From Kofleriaceae bacterium (GTDB lineage Bacteria > Myxococcota_A > Polyangia > Haliangiales > Haliangiaceae), in contig JAGPCO010000003.1 in the NCBI GenBank assembly GCA_018058095.1, forward strand, positions 84,333-148,332: 64,000 nucleotides of DNA, in the 5' to 3' direction. Both the position numbers and the translations under genes were made by a program. Below the pieces are notes generated by a model. That model was not told where the DNA came from, did no database searches, and saw only the letters and a program-made list of their open reading frames with translations. Position 1 is the first letter of the stretch. Each line of letters opens with the position of its first letter. Below are positions 27,167 to 38,012 of the stretch, in pieces.

Positions 27167-27996
27167 GCGCTGGCGAAGGGGGCCAGGCCAGCGAGCGACA
27201 CGTCGAGCTGGCTGCGGACCAGGCGCAGGATGCTGTCGATCTCGGTCGCGTCGACGCCGAGCCGGCGCGCCAGCTCGGCCCGGGTCGCGTCGGCCAGCCG
27301 CTCGCGCGCCGCCACCAGCCAGCGCGCCACCGTCGACCGCCCGACCCCGTGCAGCGGCGCCAGCTCGTCGATGGAGAGGTCGTCGACCACCGCTTGCGCC
27401 AGCAGCAGGCGGTCCTTGGCGACCAGGCCGGCCAGCGCGGCGGCGAAGGCCTCGCGCGCGTGCTGCCGGTACAGCGCCCCCATGTACGCCAGCTCGGGCC
27501 CGAGGTCGGGCGACAGCGCGGCCACCAGCGCGTCGTCGCCGCCGCTCGGCTCGCGCTGGCGCGCGCTCACCAGCTTGACCGCGTCGCGCACCACCATGAC
27601 CCGGAGCCACGCCCGCAGCGGGGCGCGCCCGCCGTAGCGCTGCAGCGCCGGCTCGGCGGCGCCGTCGCGCGGGCCCAGCACCCGGACCAGGACCCGCGAC
27701 GTCAGCTCCCCGGTCACCGCGTCGGCGCCGCGCACGGTCCGGGCCGACTCGGCCACCACCGCGTGCACCAGCGCGGCCACCGCGGCGTCGGCGCCTGGGT
27801 GTCCGGCGCGCACCGCAGCCGCCAGGTACAGGTCGCCGGCGTGCAGGTCGGGCAGCTGGGTGGCCGGGTCGCGCGCTGGCTCGAGCACCGCGGCGACGTG
27901 GGCGGTGAAGGTAGCTGCGTCGACGACCAGCGCAGGCCAGGCGGCCTGGCCGCGGGCCAGCGCGTCGGCCCAGGCGGCGGCGTTCGTGTCGACCAC
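27163..27996 (-). CDS. Sigma-70-like (ECF-type) transcription factor
   Basis: A 277-residue protein. The central region (GRAPLRAWLRVMVVRDAVKL) fits sigma region 2, and the C-terminal VDDLSIDELAPLHGVGRSTVARWLVAARERL is a region-4 helix-turn-helix. The N-terminal 80 residues are extra. Such factors occur in myxobacteria next to kinases, and here the divergent gene is a Ser/Thr kinase. The GTG at 27,996 has TACAAT six bases upstream. The frame continues upstream without a plausible start. It is followed by a small gene through a CTGA overlap. Confidence 0.75.
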   Translation of the reverse strand: MVDTNAAAWADALARGQAAWPALVVDAATFTAHVAAVLEPARDPATQLPDLHAGDLYLAAAVRAGHPGADAAVAALVHAVVAESARTVRGADAVTGELTSRVLVRVLGPRDGAAEPALQRYGGRAPLRAWLRVMVVRDAVKLVSARQREPSGGDDALVAALSPDLGPELAYMGALYRQHAREAFAAALAGLVAKDRLLLAQAVVDDLSIDELAPLHGVGRSTVARWLVAARERLADATRAELARRLGVDATEIDSILRLVRSQLDVSLAGLAPFASA

Positions 27997-28001
27997 GACG
28001 A

Positions 28002-28012
28002 TATTGTATACC
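28002..28012 (+). promoter_or_regulatory. -10-like element of the kinase gene, overlaps opposite promoter
   Basis: TATTGT (28,002-28,007) and TATACC (28,007-28,012) lie 12 and 7 bases before the ATG at 28,020. A GTATAC palindrome sits at the centre. Confidence 0.35.
28003..28008 (-). promoter_or_regulatory. -10-like TACAAT, leaderless sigma-like gene
   Basis: TACAAT ends six bases before the GTG at 27,996. It overlaps the opposite-strand TATTGT and TATACC, so the two divergent promoters share bases. Confidence 0.45.
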
Positions 28013-28019
28013 CCCCGGC

Positions 28020-31000
28020 ATGGCCGAGCCGCCCGGGCCGCCCCCGCCGTCGCCGCTCGGGCCGTGCGCCAGCGAGGACGACCTCCTGGCCTGGGCCGCG
28101 GGCGCGCTGCCAGCGGCGGCTCGGGCCGCGCTCGAGCCGCACCTGGCCCGGTGCGGGCCATGCCGGACCACGCTGTCGGCGCTGGCGCGGGGCGGGGCCG
28201 CCCGCGGCGTGGCCCTCGGCGTCGCGGCGGACGCCGACGGCGCGGCCGATGACACGGAGGACCCGGCCGGATCCGAGGGGGCCGGCGGCGCGGACTGGGC
28301 ACCAGGCACGCAGGTCGGGCGCTTCGTGGTGCGGCGACGCCTGGGCCGCGGCGGCATGGGGGTGGTGTACGCCGCCGACGACGGCGCGCTGGGGCGGGCG
28401 GTCGCGCTCAAGGTGTTGCGGCGCGACCTCGGCGTCGACCTGGCCACGCTCGAGGCCCGCTTCAAGGTCGAGGCGGCGGCCATGGCCAAGACCGTGCACC
28501 CGGCGGTGGTGACCCTGTTCGACGTCGGCGTGCACGACGGCGCGGTGTACCTGGCGATGGAGCTCATCGACGGCGGCACGATGGCGCAGTGGCTGGCCAC
28601 GCCGCGCCCGTGGCGGCAGGTGGTGCGCTGCTTCATCGAGGCCGGGCGGGGGCTGGCGGCGGCACACGCGGCCGGCGTGGTGCACCGCGACTTCAAGCCG
28701 GACAACGTGCTGCTCGACGGTGACGGCCGGCCCCACGTGGCCGACTTCGGCGTGGCCCGCTCGCGCTCGTGGGACGCCGACCGCCCGCTGGTGCCGGCGG
28801 CCGGCGCGGGCCCGGGGCAGGGCGCCGGCGTGGCGCTGGCCAGCGCCACCACCCGCACCGCGGTGCTGGTCGGCACGCCGCTGTACATGGCGCCCGAGCA
28901 GCTGGCCGGGCAGGCCGCCAGCCCGGCCAGCGATCAGTTCAGCTTCTTCGTCGCGCTGGCGACGGCGCTGTACGGCGAGCGCCCGTTTCGCGGCCGCACG
29001 CTGGCCGAGCTGCGGGCGGCGACCGCGGCCGGGCCCCCCCGGCGGCGGGCCGACCACCATGGCGTGCCGCGCCGGCTGTGGCCGCTGATCCGGCGTGGCC
29101 TGGCGGCCGACCCGGCCGCGCGTTTCCCCTCGCTGGGCGGCGCGGTCGACGCGCTCGAGCGGGCGCTGGCGCCGACCGGCCGACGGGTGCTGCTGGCCGG
29201 GGTCGGGCTGGCCGCGGCGGCGGCGCTGGCGGCCGGCGTGACCTGGTGGCAGCTCGCGCGATCGCCGTCGCCGGCGGCGCGCTGCGCCGAGGTCGGGCGC
29301 GTGCTGGTGCCGAGCTGGGGCCAGGCGCCGTACCCGGCGCTGCGCGCCGCCTTCACCCGGGCCGAGCCCAGCATCGGCGCCGACACCGCGGCCCGGGTCG
29401 GCGCCGCGCTCGACCGCGCCGCCGACGACTGGCGGGCGATGGCGACCGAGGCGTGCCGGGCCACCCGGGTGTCGGGCCACCAGACCGAGGCCGAGCTCAG
29501 CCTGCGCGGGCGCTGCCTCGACCGCCAGCGCCACCGTCTCGACGCGCTGGCCGCCGGCTTCGCCCGGGCCGACGCGCTCGGGGTGCAGCGCGCGGTCGAC
29601 GCCGTGGCCCAGCTGCCGCCGCTGGCGGATTGCGCCGACCTCGACGCGCTCGCCGCCGTGGTGCCGCCGCCGCCGCCGCTGCTCCGGGTCCGGGCCGACG
29701 CGCTGGCGCTGCGGCTGCGCGCGCTCGAGGCCCGGGTCGCCGCCGGCGCCTACACCGAGGCGGCGGCGCTGGCCGGGCCGGTGGTGGCCGAGGCCGAGGC
29801 GATCGGCTACCGCCCGCTGCTGGCCGAGGTGTACCTGGCGCGCGCCCGCGTCCGCGCCGAGCTGGGCGCCCACGCCGAGGCCCGGGCCGATCTCGAGGGC
29901 GCGGTGCTGGCCGGCAGCGCCGGCCGGGCCGATCGGCTGGCCGCGCTGGCGGCGGTCGAGCTGGTGGTGACGGTGGCGCACCGGCTGAGCGACGCCGCCG
30001 GCGCGACCGCGCTCGAGCCGCAGGCGGTGGCCGCGGTCGAGCGGGCCGGCGGCGGGCCCGAGCTGGCCGACGCGCTGGCGCGGGCCCAGGCCATCGCTGC
30101 CTGGGCCCGCGGCGACGGCGTCGCCGCCGAGCAGGGCTTCAGCGCGCTGCTGGCGCGCGTCGAGGGCCGGGTCGGCCCGCTCGGGCGCGACACGCTGCCG
30201 GCGCTGCGCGGGCTGACCGCGCTGGCCGGTCAGCGCGGCGACGGCGCCGCGGTGCGCACCCTCAACGCGCGCGTGCTGGCGGTGCAGCGCGCGCTGCTGG
30301 CGCCCGACCACCCCGACATCACGACCACGCTGGCGTCGCTGGCGTACGGGCAGTACCTCGGCGGCCAGTTCGAGGAGGCGCGCGTCACGTACGAGGAGGC
30401 GCTGGGCCGGCGCGAGCGCGCGCTCGGGCCCGATCACGTCGACGTCGCCGGCCTGCTCGGCCAGCTCGCGCCGGTGTACGCGTTCCTCGGGCGCACCGCC
30501 GAGGCCGAGGCCGCGGCGGCCCGCGCGGTGCGGGCGCTGCGGCAGCACCTGGGCCCGACCCATCGCCGCACGGTCGCCGCGGTGATCACCTGGGCGCAGA
30601 TGCTGGAGGCCGCCGGCCGCCTCGACGAGGCCCACGCCGCGCTGGCGCCGGTGGTCGACGCCCTGGCCCAGGGCCCTGGCCACCCGCTGCGGGCGAGCGC
30701 GCTCACCACGCTCGGGCTGATCGAGCTCGGCCTGCGCCGGCCAGCCCGGGCCCTGGAGGTGCTGCGCGAGGCCGACGCGCTCGAGCGGCGCGCCGCCGCC
30801 AGCGCCGGCATGGGTGGGGGCGAGCTGGCCCGCCTCATCGGCCTGGCCCACCTCGATCTGGGCCAGGCGGCGGCCGCGGTCGGCCCGCTCGAGCAGGCCC
30901 GCGTGGTGCTGGCCGCGACCACGCGCGGCGGCGATGACGTGCAGGTGGTGCGGGTCGACGCCCTGCTGGCCGAGGCGCTGTACGAGCGCGGCGGCGCCGG

Positions 31001-31130
31001 TGGTCAGGCGCGCGCCCGCGAGCTGGCGCGGCAGGTGCTCGACCACACCGAGGGCGAGCCCCGCCTGGCCAGCGAGCGCGAGCGGCTGCGGGCGTGGATG
31101 GCCCGGCGTGGCCTGGCGCCCGAGCGCTAG
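28020..31130 (+). CDS. Zinc-finger Ser/Thr protein kinase with TM segment and TPR domain
   Basis: A 1036-residue membrane kinase. Residues 41-48 hold an HxxxCxxC zinc motif of the anti-sigma (zf-HC2) kind. The kinase domain (about 100-370) has GRGGMGVVYAADD, the VALKVL lysine, HRDFKPDN (222-229), DFGV and TPLYMAPEQ, so it should be active. A transmembrane helix follows at about 388-410, then a long TPR-rich region. The divergent gene is a sigma-like factor, so the kinase may control it, with the anti-sigma-type finger as the contact. The ATG at 28,020 is only 23 bases from the other start. Confidence 0.9.
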   Translation: MAEPPGPPPPSPLGPCASEDDLLAWAAGALPAAARAALEPHLARCGPCRTTLSALARGGAARGVALGVAADADGAADDTEDPAGSEGAGGADWAPGTQVGRFVVRRRLGRGGMGVVYAADDGALGRAVALKVLRRDLGVDLATLEARFKVEAAAMAKTVHPAVVTLFDVGVHDGAVYLAMELIDGGTMAQWLATPRPWRQVVRCFIEAGRGLAAAHAAGVVHRDFKPDNVLLDGDGRPHVADFGVARSRSWDADRPLVPAAGAGPGQGAGVALASATTRTAVLVGTPLYMAPEQLAGQAASPASDQFSFFVALATALYGERPFRGRTLAELRAATAAGPPRRRADHHGVPRRLWPLIRRGLAADPAARFPSLGGAVDALERALAPTGRRVLLAGVGLAAAAALAAGVTWWQLARSPSPAARCAEVGRVLVPSWGQAPYPALRAAFTRAEPSIGADTAARVGAALDRAADDWRAMATEACRATRVSGHQTEAELSLRGRCLDRQRHRLDALAAGFARADALGVQRAVDAVAQLPPLADCADLDALAAVVPPPPPLLRVRADALALRLRALEARVAAGAYTEAAALAGPVVAEAEAIGYRPLLAEVYLARARVRAELGAHAEARADLEGAVLAGSAGRADRLAALAAVELVVTVAHRLSDAAGATALEPQAVAAVERAGGGPELADALARAQAIAAWARGDGVAAEQGFSALLARVEGRVGPLGRDTLPALRGLTALAGQRGDGAAVRTLNARVLAVQRALLAPDHPDITTTLASLAYGQYLGGQFEEARVTYEEALGRRERALGPDHVDVAGLLGQLAPVYAFLGRTAEAEAAAARAVRALRQHLGPTHRRTVAAVITWAQMLEAAGRLDEAHAALAPVVDALAQGPGHPLRASALTTLGLIELGLRRPARALEVLREADALERRAAASAGMGGGELARLIGLAHLDLGQAAAAVGPLEQARVVLAATTRGGDDVQVVRVDALLAEALYERGGAGGQARARELARQVLDHTEGEPRLASERERLRAWMARRGLAPER

Positions 31131-31585
31131 CGGACGAAGTACGGGTCGAACGCCTCGCACGACTGATCGAATAGCGGGCCCGACAGCCGGTTGCCGACGA
31201 GGTTGAGGCGCGCGTACGACTCGGCCTGGCTGGTCCTGAGGTAGGCGGTCGTGCCGCTCACCTTGCCGCCCCACCGTTCGCTCACGCCGACGTAGGGCCG
31301 ACCCAGCGCGTCGACGTCGTCGACCATGAACTCGAACAACACGTCCGCGCCCTGCTGCTTGACCGTGACCAGCTGCCCGCGCGGGCCATAGCGCCAGTTG
31401 CCGGCCAGCTCGACCGCCGGCGCCTCCGACGGCTGCTCGAGCTCGCGCGGCACCTCGGCCATCGCCTCCTTGCAGTTGGGCAGCGGGTAGATACCGAGCG
31501 ACTTCTTGTGCGCGGCCAGGCAGGCGGGGAGCGCCGCGGTGGCGACCAGGAGCAGGAGCGCGTGACGGGTACGGTGAGCGACCAT
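31127..31585 (-). CDS. Small lipoprotein
   Basis: A 152-residue lipoprotein: signal peptide with lipobox LPAC, a linker, then a small domain with WRYGPRGQLVTVKQQGADVLFE and a C-terminal Cys, perhaps a lipocalin-like beta fold. Its function is unknown. Its stop TAG overlaps that of the convergent kinase gene inside the palindrome CTAG. Another in-frame ATG lies 14 codons upstream, but this one gives a better signal peptide. Confidence 0.72.
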   Translation of the reverse strand: MVAHRTRHALLLLVATAALPACLAAHKKSLGIYPLPNCKEAMAEVPRELEQPSEAPAVELAGNWRYGPRGQLVTVKQQGADVLFEFMVDDVDALGRPYVGVSERWGGKVSGTTAYLRTSQAESYARLNLVGNRLSGPLFDQSCEAFDPYFVR

Positions 31586-31626
31586 GATGGAGCCTCTGAC
31601 GGTGGGGGGTTGCAGCAGCCGCGCCA

Positions 31627-32832
31627 TCAGCGCAGCTGGAGATGGGGGTGGAGCAGGTAGGCGATCAGCAGGGCCGAGGTGACCTCGACCGAGGCCGGCG
31701 TGAGCCGCTCGCGCGAGGTGCGGGCGCGTGGTGGCCGGGCGTGGACGTCGAGGACACGGATCCGTCCAGCCTCGAGCGCGAAGACCGTTCCGCTGGCGAG
31801 GTACAGCAGCTCGCGCTGGATGCGCCCGACCTCGACCACCCGGCCTCCCTGGGCGCGCCACAACACCCCGGCCCGGTCGAGCGCCAGGACCGTGCGGTCG
31901 GCCGCGTCGCGGATGCGCCCACCTGGCTCGAGGCGGGCCACCCTGGTGCGGCCCCGCCACAGCCAGCCGTCGCGATCGAGCGAGGCGACGGTCTGGCCCC
32001 CATCGACGAGGCGGAACGGGCGTGACACCACGCGCCCGGTCGCGCGCCGGTCGAGGTCGTCGTCGGCCGGACCGGCCGGCGCGGGCGGGCTGGTGGTCGG
32101 GGCGCGCGCGCCAGGCAGGGGCAACGCCGGCGACCCGCCGCGGCCACCCCACGGGCCCGGGCCAGCGCGCCCTGGGGTCAGGTCGATGCGGTAGCGCAGG
32201 TTGTCGATCGCCAGCTCGAGGTGGTCAGCCTCGGCCGGGACCAGCCCGTCGTTGCGGGTGCACCAGCGCAGGCCGCCGACCGCGACGTGCAGCGTGGCGG
32301 CGACGTGGTCGGTCACGGTCGCGGTCTGGGCCTGCTGCTCGTAGCGGCGACAGCCGACGACCCGCTGGTAGTCGTCGCGCAGCTCCTCGACGCAGACCTG
32401 CGCGGTCCGCCCGGTGTCGACGGTGCGGCGGACGGCGACGGTGCCGGCCTCGGTGCCGACGAGGCGCGGGCCGTCGTGGTCGCGCAGCGTGGCCACCCGC
32501 TCGCCGGCCGGCCCGCGCACCGTCATCGGGTACGGGCCGCGCTCGGCCCCGGCCCGGGCGGCGAGGTAGGCCCGGCCGATCCGGGACGCCTGCGCGCCCG
32601 TCTCGCGGATGCCGAAGTCGACGCAGATCTGCTGGTCGGTCAGCTCGGTCAGCGAGTACCAGCGATCGTCGGCGCCCGGCGGCCGCAGGTGGTGCTCCTC
32701 CACCACTCCGGTCGCCGCCGGGTGGGCGATCCGCGCGGTGGCGACGACGGGCCGCGGGTGGCGGGGCAGGACCGGGCCGGTCAGGCAGCCGGCCAGCACG
32801 AGCGCGACCAGGGCGAGGGATGAGGGCGACAT
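31627..32832 (-). CDS. Lipoprotein with C-terminal propeller-like repeats
   Basis: A 401-residue lipoprotein: signal peptide with lipobox LAGC (Cys16), an N-terminal domain with paired cysteines (QICVDFG, QVCVEEL, VVGCRRY, RWCTRND), a Pro/Ala linker near 240-260, and a C-terminal part of short beta repeats (SLDRDGWLWRG, ALDRAGVLWRA). It probably sits in the outer membrane next to the smaller lipoprotein downstream. No family was recognised. Confidence 0.75.
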   Translation of the reverse strand: MSPSSLALVALVLAGCLTGPVLPRHPRPVVATARIAHPAATGVVEEHHLRPPGADDRWYSLTELTDQQICVDFGIRETGAQASRIGRAYLAARAGAERGPYPMTVRGPAGERVATLRDHDGPRLVGTEAGTVAVRRTVDTGRTAQVCVEELRDDYQRVVGCRRYEQQAQTATVTDHVAATLHVAVGGLRWCTRNDGLVPAEADHLELAIDNLRYRIDLTPGRAGPGPWGGRGGSPALPLPGARAPTTSPPAPAGPADDDLDRRATGRVVSRPFRLVDGGQTVASLDRDGWLWRGRTRVARLEPGGRIRDAADRTVLALDRAGVLWRAQGGRVVEVGRIQRELLYLASGTVFALEAGRIRVLDVHARPPRARTSRERLTPASVEVTSALLIAYLLHPHLQLR

Positions 32833-32967
32833 CGGGGCTCTGCTGGTGAGAGCCGGCAGGTGGGGGGAGGTCCCACGCGGGCCGGGCGGTTTCTTCGCCC
32901 TTCGCCGATCCAGGCGGCCGGCGGCGCCGGCGCGTCGGCCCAGGGCGCGACATCATCGCGACCAAGA

Positions 32968-33021
32968 GTCGCGGTCGGGGGTCGCGGTCGCGGTCGCAGC
33001 GCGGTCGCAGCGGTCGCGGTC
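32968..33021. repeat. GGTCGC-rich tandem tract upstream of histidine kinase
   Basis: Imperfect tandem copies of GGTCGC/GTCGCG within the 268-base gap 32,833-33,100, between divergent genes. The rest of the gap holds no gene. Confidence 0.7.
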
Positions 33022-33100
33022 CCGACGATCGAGAACGTGCCGGAAGGTTCGCCACGGCGGGCCGGTTCCGACTAGGATGAGCACCGGGGAGGATCGACGC

Positions 33101-35128
<2,028 letters not shown>

Positions 35129-35147
35129 CGCTGGCCAGGCGGCGCGG

Positions 35148-36668
35148 TCAGCGTGCGGCGCGGGCGAGCTGCTGCGGCGAGGGCGCGACCGGTCCCGACC
35201 AGGTGCGCGAGCGTTCGCCGGCGCGGGTCACGGTGAGCTGGGTCCGGGCGGTGAACCCCGCGGCCGGGGCGGCGCCGTCGATGGCCGCGTAGAAGGTGCG
35301 GCCAGCCTCGACGCCGAGATCGAACGTCATCCCTCCAAGCGCGCGCTGGGCCCCGAGCTCGACGCCGCCGGTCCACACCACCGCGGCTTGATCGCCGGGC
35401 GGCTCGAGGGCCTCGGTCCGGGCCGCGAAGGCCCGCCCGCGCACGGCGTACCGACCGAGCGGGCTCCAGGCCTCGGCCAGGAGCCGATCCTCGAGCATGG
35501 GCTCGGCGGCCATCGTCAGGTACGGCGCGCGCCACCAGCCGGCGCCCAGGCCGCGGCTGGTGTCGCCGGCGGCGAAGCCGATCGCGCCGAGCGCGCGCTC
35601 GCTCACGGTGCGACTGGTGCCAGCCTCGTCGGTGACCTCGAAGCCGATCACCTCGCCCCAGCCGATGAGGTAGCGGGTCCCGGTGGTCGGGTGCTCCGCC
35701 TCGATCCGCAGCGGCCACACCGCGTCCACTGCCCCGACCACGGCGCCGATCTCCGACCGGGTCAGGTCGACCCGGAGCAGATCCAGGACCCCACCGTACG
35801 GCAACACGCTGCGCTCGTCGCGGACGGAGGCGCGCAGGAAGGCGAAGCCGCCCTGGACCTCGGTCCGGTCCGCGCCGGTGTCCTGCGAGGTCGTGCTGAC
35901 GGCGCCCTCGAACACGCCGATGTCGAGGGCAAACGACACCGGCGCGGTCGTCCGGTTCGGGCGCTGGCAGTGCTCACGCGGGTCGTCGTCATCACACTCG
36001 TCGGCGGTCTCGACCCGGAACATGCGGGTCGCGCCGGTCAGCGTCACGCGGTCGAACAGGTCGCGCGCGAGGTCGGCCCGGTCGGCGAAGCGCGGCCGCG
36101 CCGCCAGGTCGCCGCGGTAGCCGAGCTCCCAGCTGGTGAGAGCCCACCCGATCACGGCGCGGCTGGCGTCGGTGTGGCGACCCGGGCCCATCGACAGATC
36201 GGCCCGGGTGTCGAGCCCGCCGTGTCCACCATCGGAGCCGGCGTCCCAGCGCGGGCTGACCCCGAGCTCGAGCGCCAGCCCGTAGGCGTCGGCACAGGCG
36301 TCGCCGCCGCCGTCGAGGCCGGCGGCCAGGCCGAGCGCGAGGTCGAGCGACGACGTGAGCGCACGACGATCGAGCTCGGCCAGGCCCGCCGCGCTGGCGC
36401 GGTAGCCGGCGTGGGCACGCCCGCTGGTGACGCGGGTCGGGATCGCGGCGAGGCAGAGCGTCGGCTCGGGCTCGGTCAGGCCGGGCGCACGACCGGTGGT
36501 GGCCGGCGGCGACGCGGCCGGGTCGGTGGTGGTGGTGTGGGCCTCGATCGGGTCGCTGGGGCCGGCCTCGGGCTCGGCCTCGGTCTCGGTCTCGGCGCGC
36601 ACCCCCGTCGAGGCGGCGGTCAGGGTGAGGGCGGCGAGGAGGGTGGACCCAAACACGTGGCGCGGCAT
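35148..36668 (-). CDS. Exported envelope protein, unknown function
   Basis: A 506-residue protein with an N-terminal signal peptide (STLLAALTLTAASTGVRA, cleaved near residue 25), a low-complexity Glu/Thr/Pro segment, then many beta strands with aromatic residues (YLIGWGEVIGFEV, GLGAGWWRAPYLT, AVVWTGGVELGAQRA), as expected of an outer-membrane or periplasmic beta protein. A DECDDDDPREHC loop near the middle could bind metal or form a disulfide. The ATG at 36,668 was preferred because it gives a clear signal peptide. The C-terminus is basic and not the usual Phe end of a barrel. Confidence 0.7.
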   Translation of the reverse strand: MPRHVFGSTLLAALTLTAASTGVRAETETEAEPEAGPSDPIEAHTTTTDPAASPPATTGRAPGLTEPEPTLCLAAIPTRVTSGRAHAGYRASAAGLAELDRRALTSSLDLALGLAAGLDGGGDACADAYGLALELGVSPRWDAGSDGGHGGLDTRADLSMGPGRHTDASRAVIGWALTSWELGYRGDLAARPRFADRADLARDLFDRVTLTGATRMFRVETADECDDDDPREHCQRPNRTTAPVSFALDIGVFEGAVSTTSQDTGADRTEVQGGFAFLRASVRDERSVLPYGGVLDLLRVDLTRSEIGAVVGAVDAVWPLRIEAEHPTTGTRYLIGWGEVIGFEVTDEAGTSRTVSERALGAIGFAAGDTSRGLGAGWWRAPYLTMAAEPMLEDRLLAEAWSPLGRYAVRGRAFAARTEALEPPGDQAAVVWTGGVELGAQRALGGMTFDLGVEAGRTFYAAIDGAAPAAGFTARTQLTVTRAGERSRTWSGPVAPSPQQLARAAR

Positions 36669-36807
36669 GGCGCGGCAGGCTGCAAGCAGTGGTCCGGCCA
36701 TTGCCAGCCTGGCGACACGGGGTTGCGCGGCCGGGACCGTCGAGGATCTGACACCCGAGCCACCACCCGGGCAGAAATGGCGCACCGGGCTGCGGCGTTG
36801 CCAGGAC

Positions 36808-37224
36808 GTGAACACCTCGGGCCGGCGCCGCCGGTGGATCCTGGCCGGGCTGGCGCTCGGCCTGGGCGCTGCCGTGCTCGGGTACCGCGGGCCTGGCCAG
36901 GGCCTGGTCCGCGGCTACCTCGGCGACGTGGCGGCGACGATGCTGGTGTACGCGCTGCTCGGCCTGGTCGCGGCGGCGGCGTGGTCACCGCGCTGGATCT
37001 GGTGGACCACGCGCTGGCTGGCGCCGGCGTGGGCCCGGGCGGCGGCCACGCTGCTGATCGCGACCGGGCTCGAGCTGGGGCAGGCCGGGCTGTGGCGCCA
37101 GGTCGGGCTCGACGGCGTGGTGCTCGGCACCACGGTCGACCCCTACGACCTGCTGGCGTATGGCATCGGCGTGGCCGTGGCCTGGGCCTGGGACGGCGCA
37201 CGCGCCGACGTGATCAGCGCGTGA
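36808..37224 (+). CDS. DUF2809-family membrane protein
   Basis: A 138-residue integral membrane protein with about four hydrophobic helices. The signature fits DUF2809: RGYLGDVAATMLVYALLGL after the first helix, GLELGQAGLWRQ in the third, and TTVDPYDLLAYGIGV at the end. Its function is unknown. The start is GTG at 36,808. It is divergent from the envelope gene on its left, and its 3' end overlaps the convergent lipoprotein gene by 11 bases. Confidence 0.75.
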   Translation: MNTSGRRRRWILAGLALGLGAAVLGYRGPGQGLVRGYLGDVAATMLVYALLGLVAAAAWSPRWIWWTTRWLAPAWARAAATLLIATGLELGQAGLWRQVGLDGVVLGTTVDPYDLLAYGIGVAVAWAWDGARADVISA

Positions 37225-38011
37225 CGACGTCGAGGCTGACCACCGTCGGCAGCGAGCGCGCGAGCCGGTTGCCGTCGACGAGGGCGACCCGGATCTGACC
37301 GCGCCGGTTGCGCTTGATCGCCGCCCACCGGCCGCGGCCGGGTGAGAAGGTGGAGGGCTCGAGCGTGGTGTGCGACCCGTCGGCGCCGCGCACCTCGATC
37401 CGGCGTGCGGCCGGGACGGCGAGCACACGAAGCAGCGACGCCATCGGCGCGCCCAGGCGCGGGTGGCGGGTGCGGTCGAGCTGGGCCAGCGTGGTGGCCG
37501 GGACGTCGACCACGACGCCGTCGAGGGTGACCGTCAGCGTCGGCGGCTGGTTCGGCGCGGCGGCGCCGGCCGCCGGCGCGGGTGCGGCCTCGACCGCCTC
37601 GACCACGGACAGGCCAACCGCGCCCGAGACGCTGGCCAGCGCGACGCCGCCGGTCCGGGGCCGCAGCGCGACGACGATCTGGCCCTGCTGGTGCTGGGCA
37701 TGGTCGCCGACGAGGCTGGCCTCGAACCGGTAGAGGGCGCGCTGTCCACACGCGGCGTGGACGGCGCGGCCGCCGACCCGCGCGTGCAGGGTGGCGCGAT
37801 CGCTGGTGCAACGAGGCCACAGGTCGACGGTGGCGCCGGCATGCACGGTGACCGGCGCCAGCGCGACCGGTGCGCCGTCCGACGTGAGGCGCGCGACGGC
37901 CAGGAGCTGCGCCGGGGCGGGCGAAGGGGCCGTCGGTGCCCCACCACACGCGATCAGGGTGGCAGTCAACGCGGCCGCGACGGCCCGCCCGGGCCAGCGA
38001 GAGGCCGCCAT
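37214..38011 (-). CDS. Lipoprotein, molybdopterin-type-fold-like, unknown
   Basis: A 265-residue lipoprotein: signal peptide with lipobox LIAC, a domain with two Cys (RCTSD and ACGQR), a Pro/Ala linker near 135-150, and a C-terminal part (TLTVTLDGVVVDVPATTLAQ, RRIEVRGADGS, RNRRGQIRVALVDG) that recalls small beta domains of the molybdopterin-oxidoreductase or SLBB type. The resemblance is weak. The ATG lies one base after the stop of the 730-residue lipoprotein gene, so the two form an operon. Confidence 0.7.
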   Translation of the reverse strand: MAASRWPGRAVAAALTATLIACGGAPTAPSPAPAQLLAVARLTSDGAPVALAPVTVHAGATVDLWPRCTSDRATLHARVGGRAVHAACGQRALYRFEASLVGDHAQHQQGQIVVALRPRTGGVALASVSGAVGLSVVEAVEAAPAPAAGAAAPNQPPTLTVTLDGVVVDVPATTLAQLDRTRHPRLGAPMASLLRVLAVPAARRIEVRGADGSHTTLEPSTFSPGRGRWAAIKRNRRGQIRVALVDGNRLARSLPTVVSLDVVTR

Positions 38012-38012
38012 G

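Noticed and set aside
27714..31274. 1186-codon open frame on the minus strand
   Set aside because: Antisense of the zinc-finger kinase gene, with the codon bias of a shadow.
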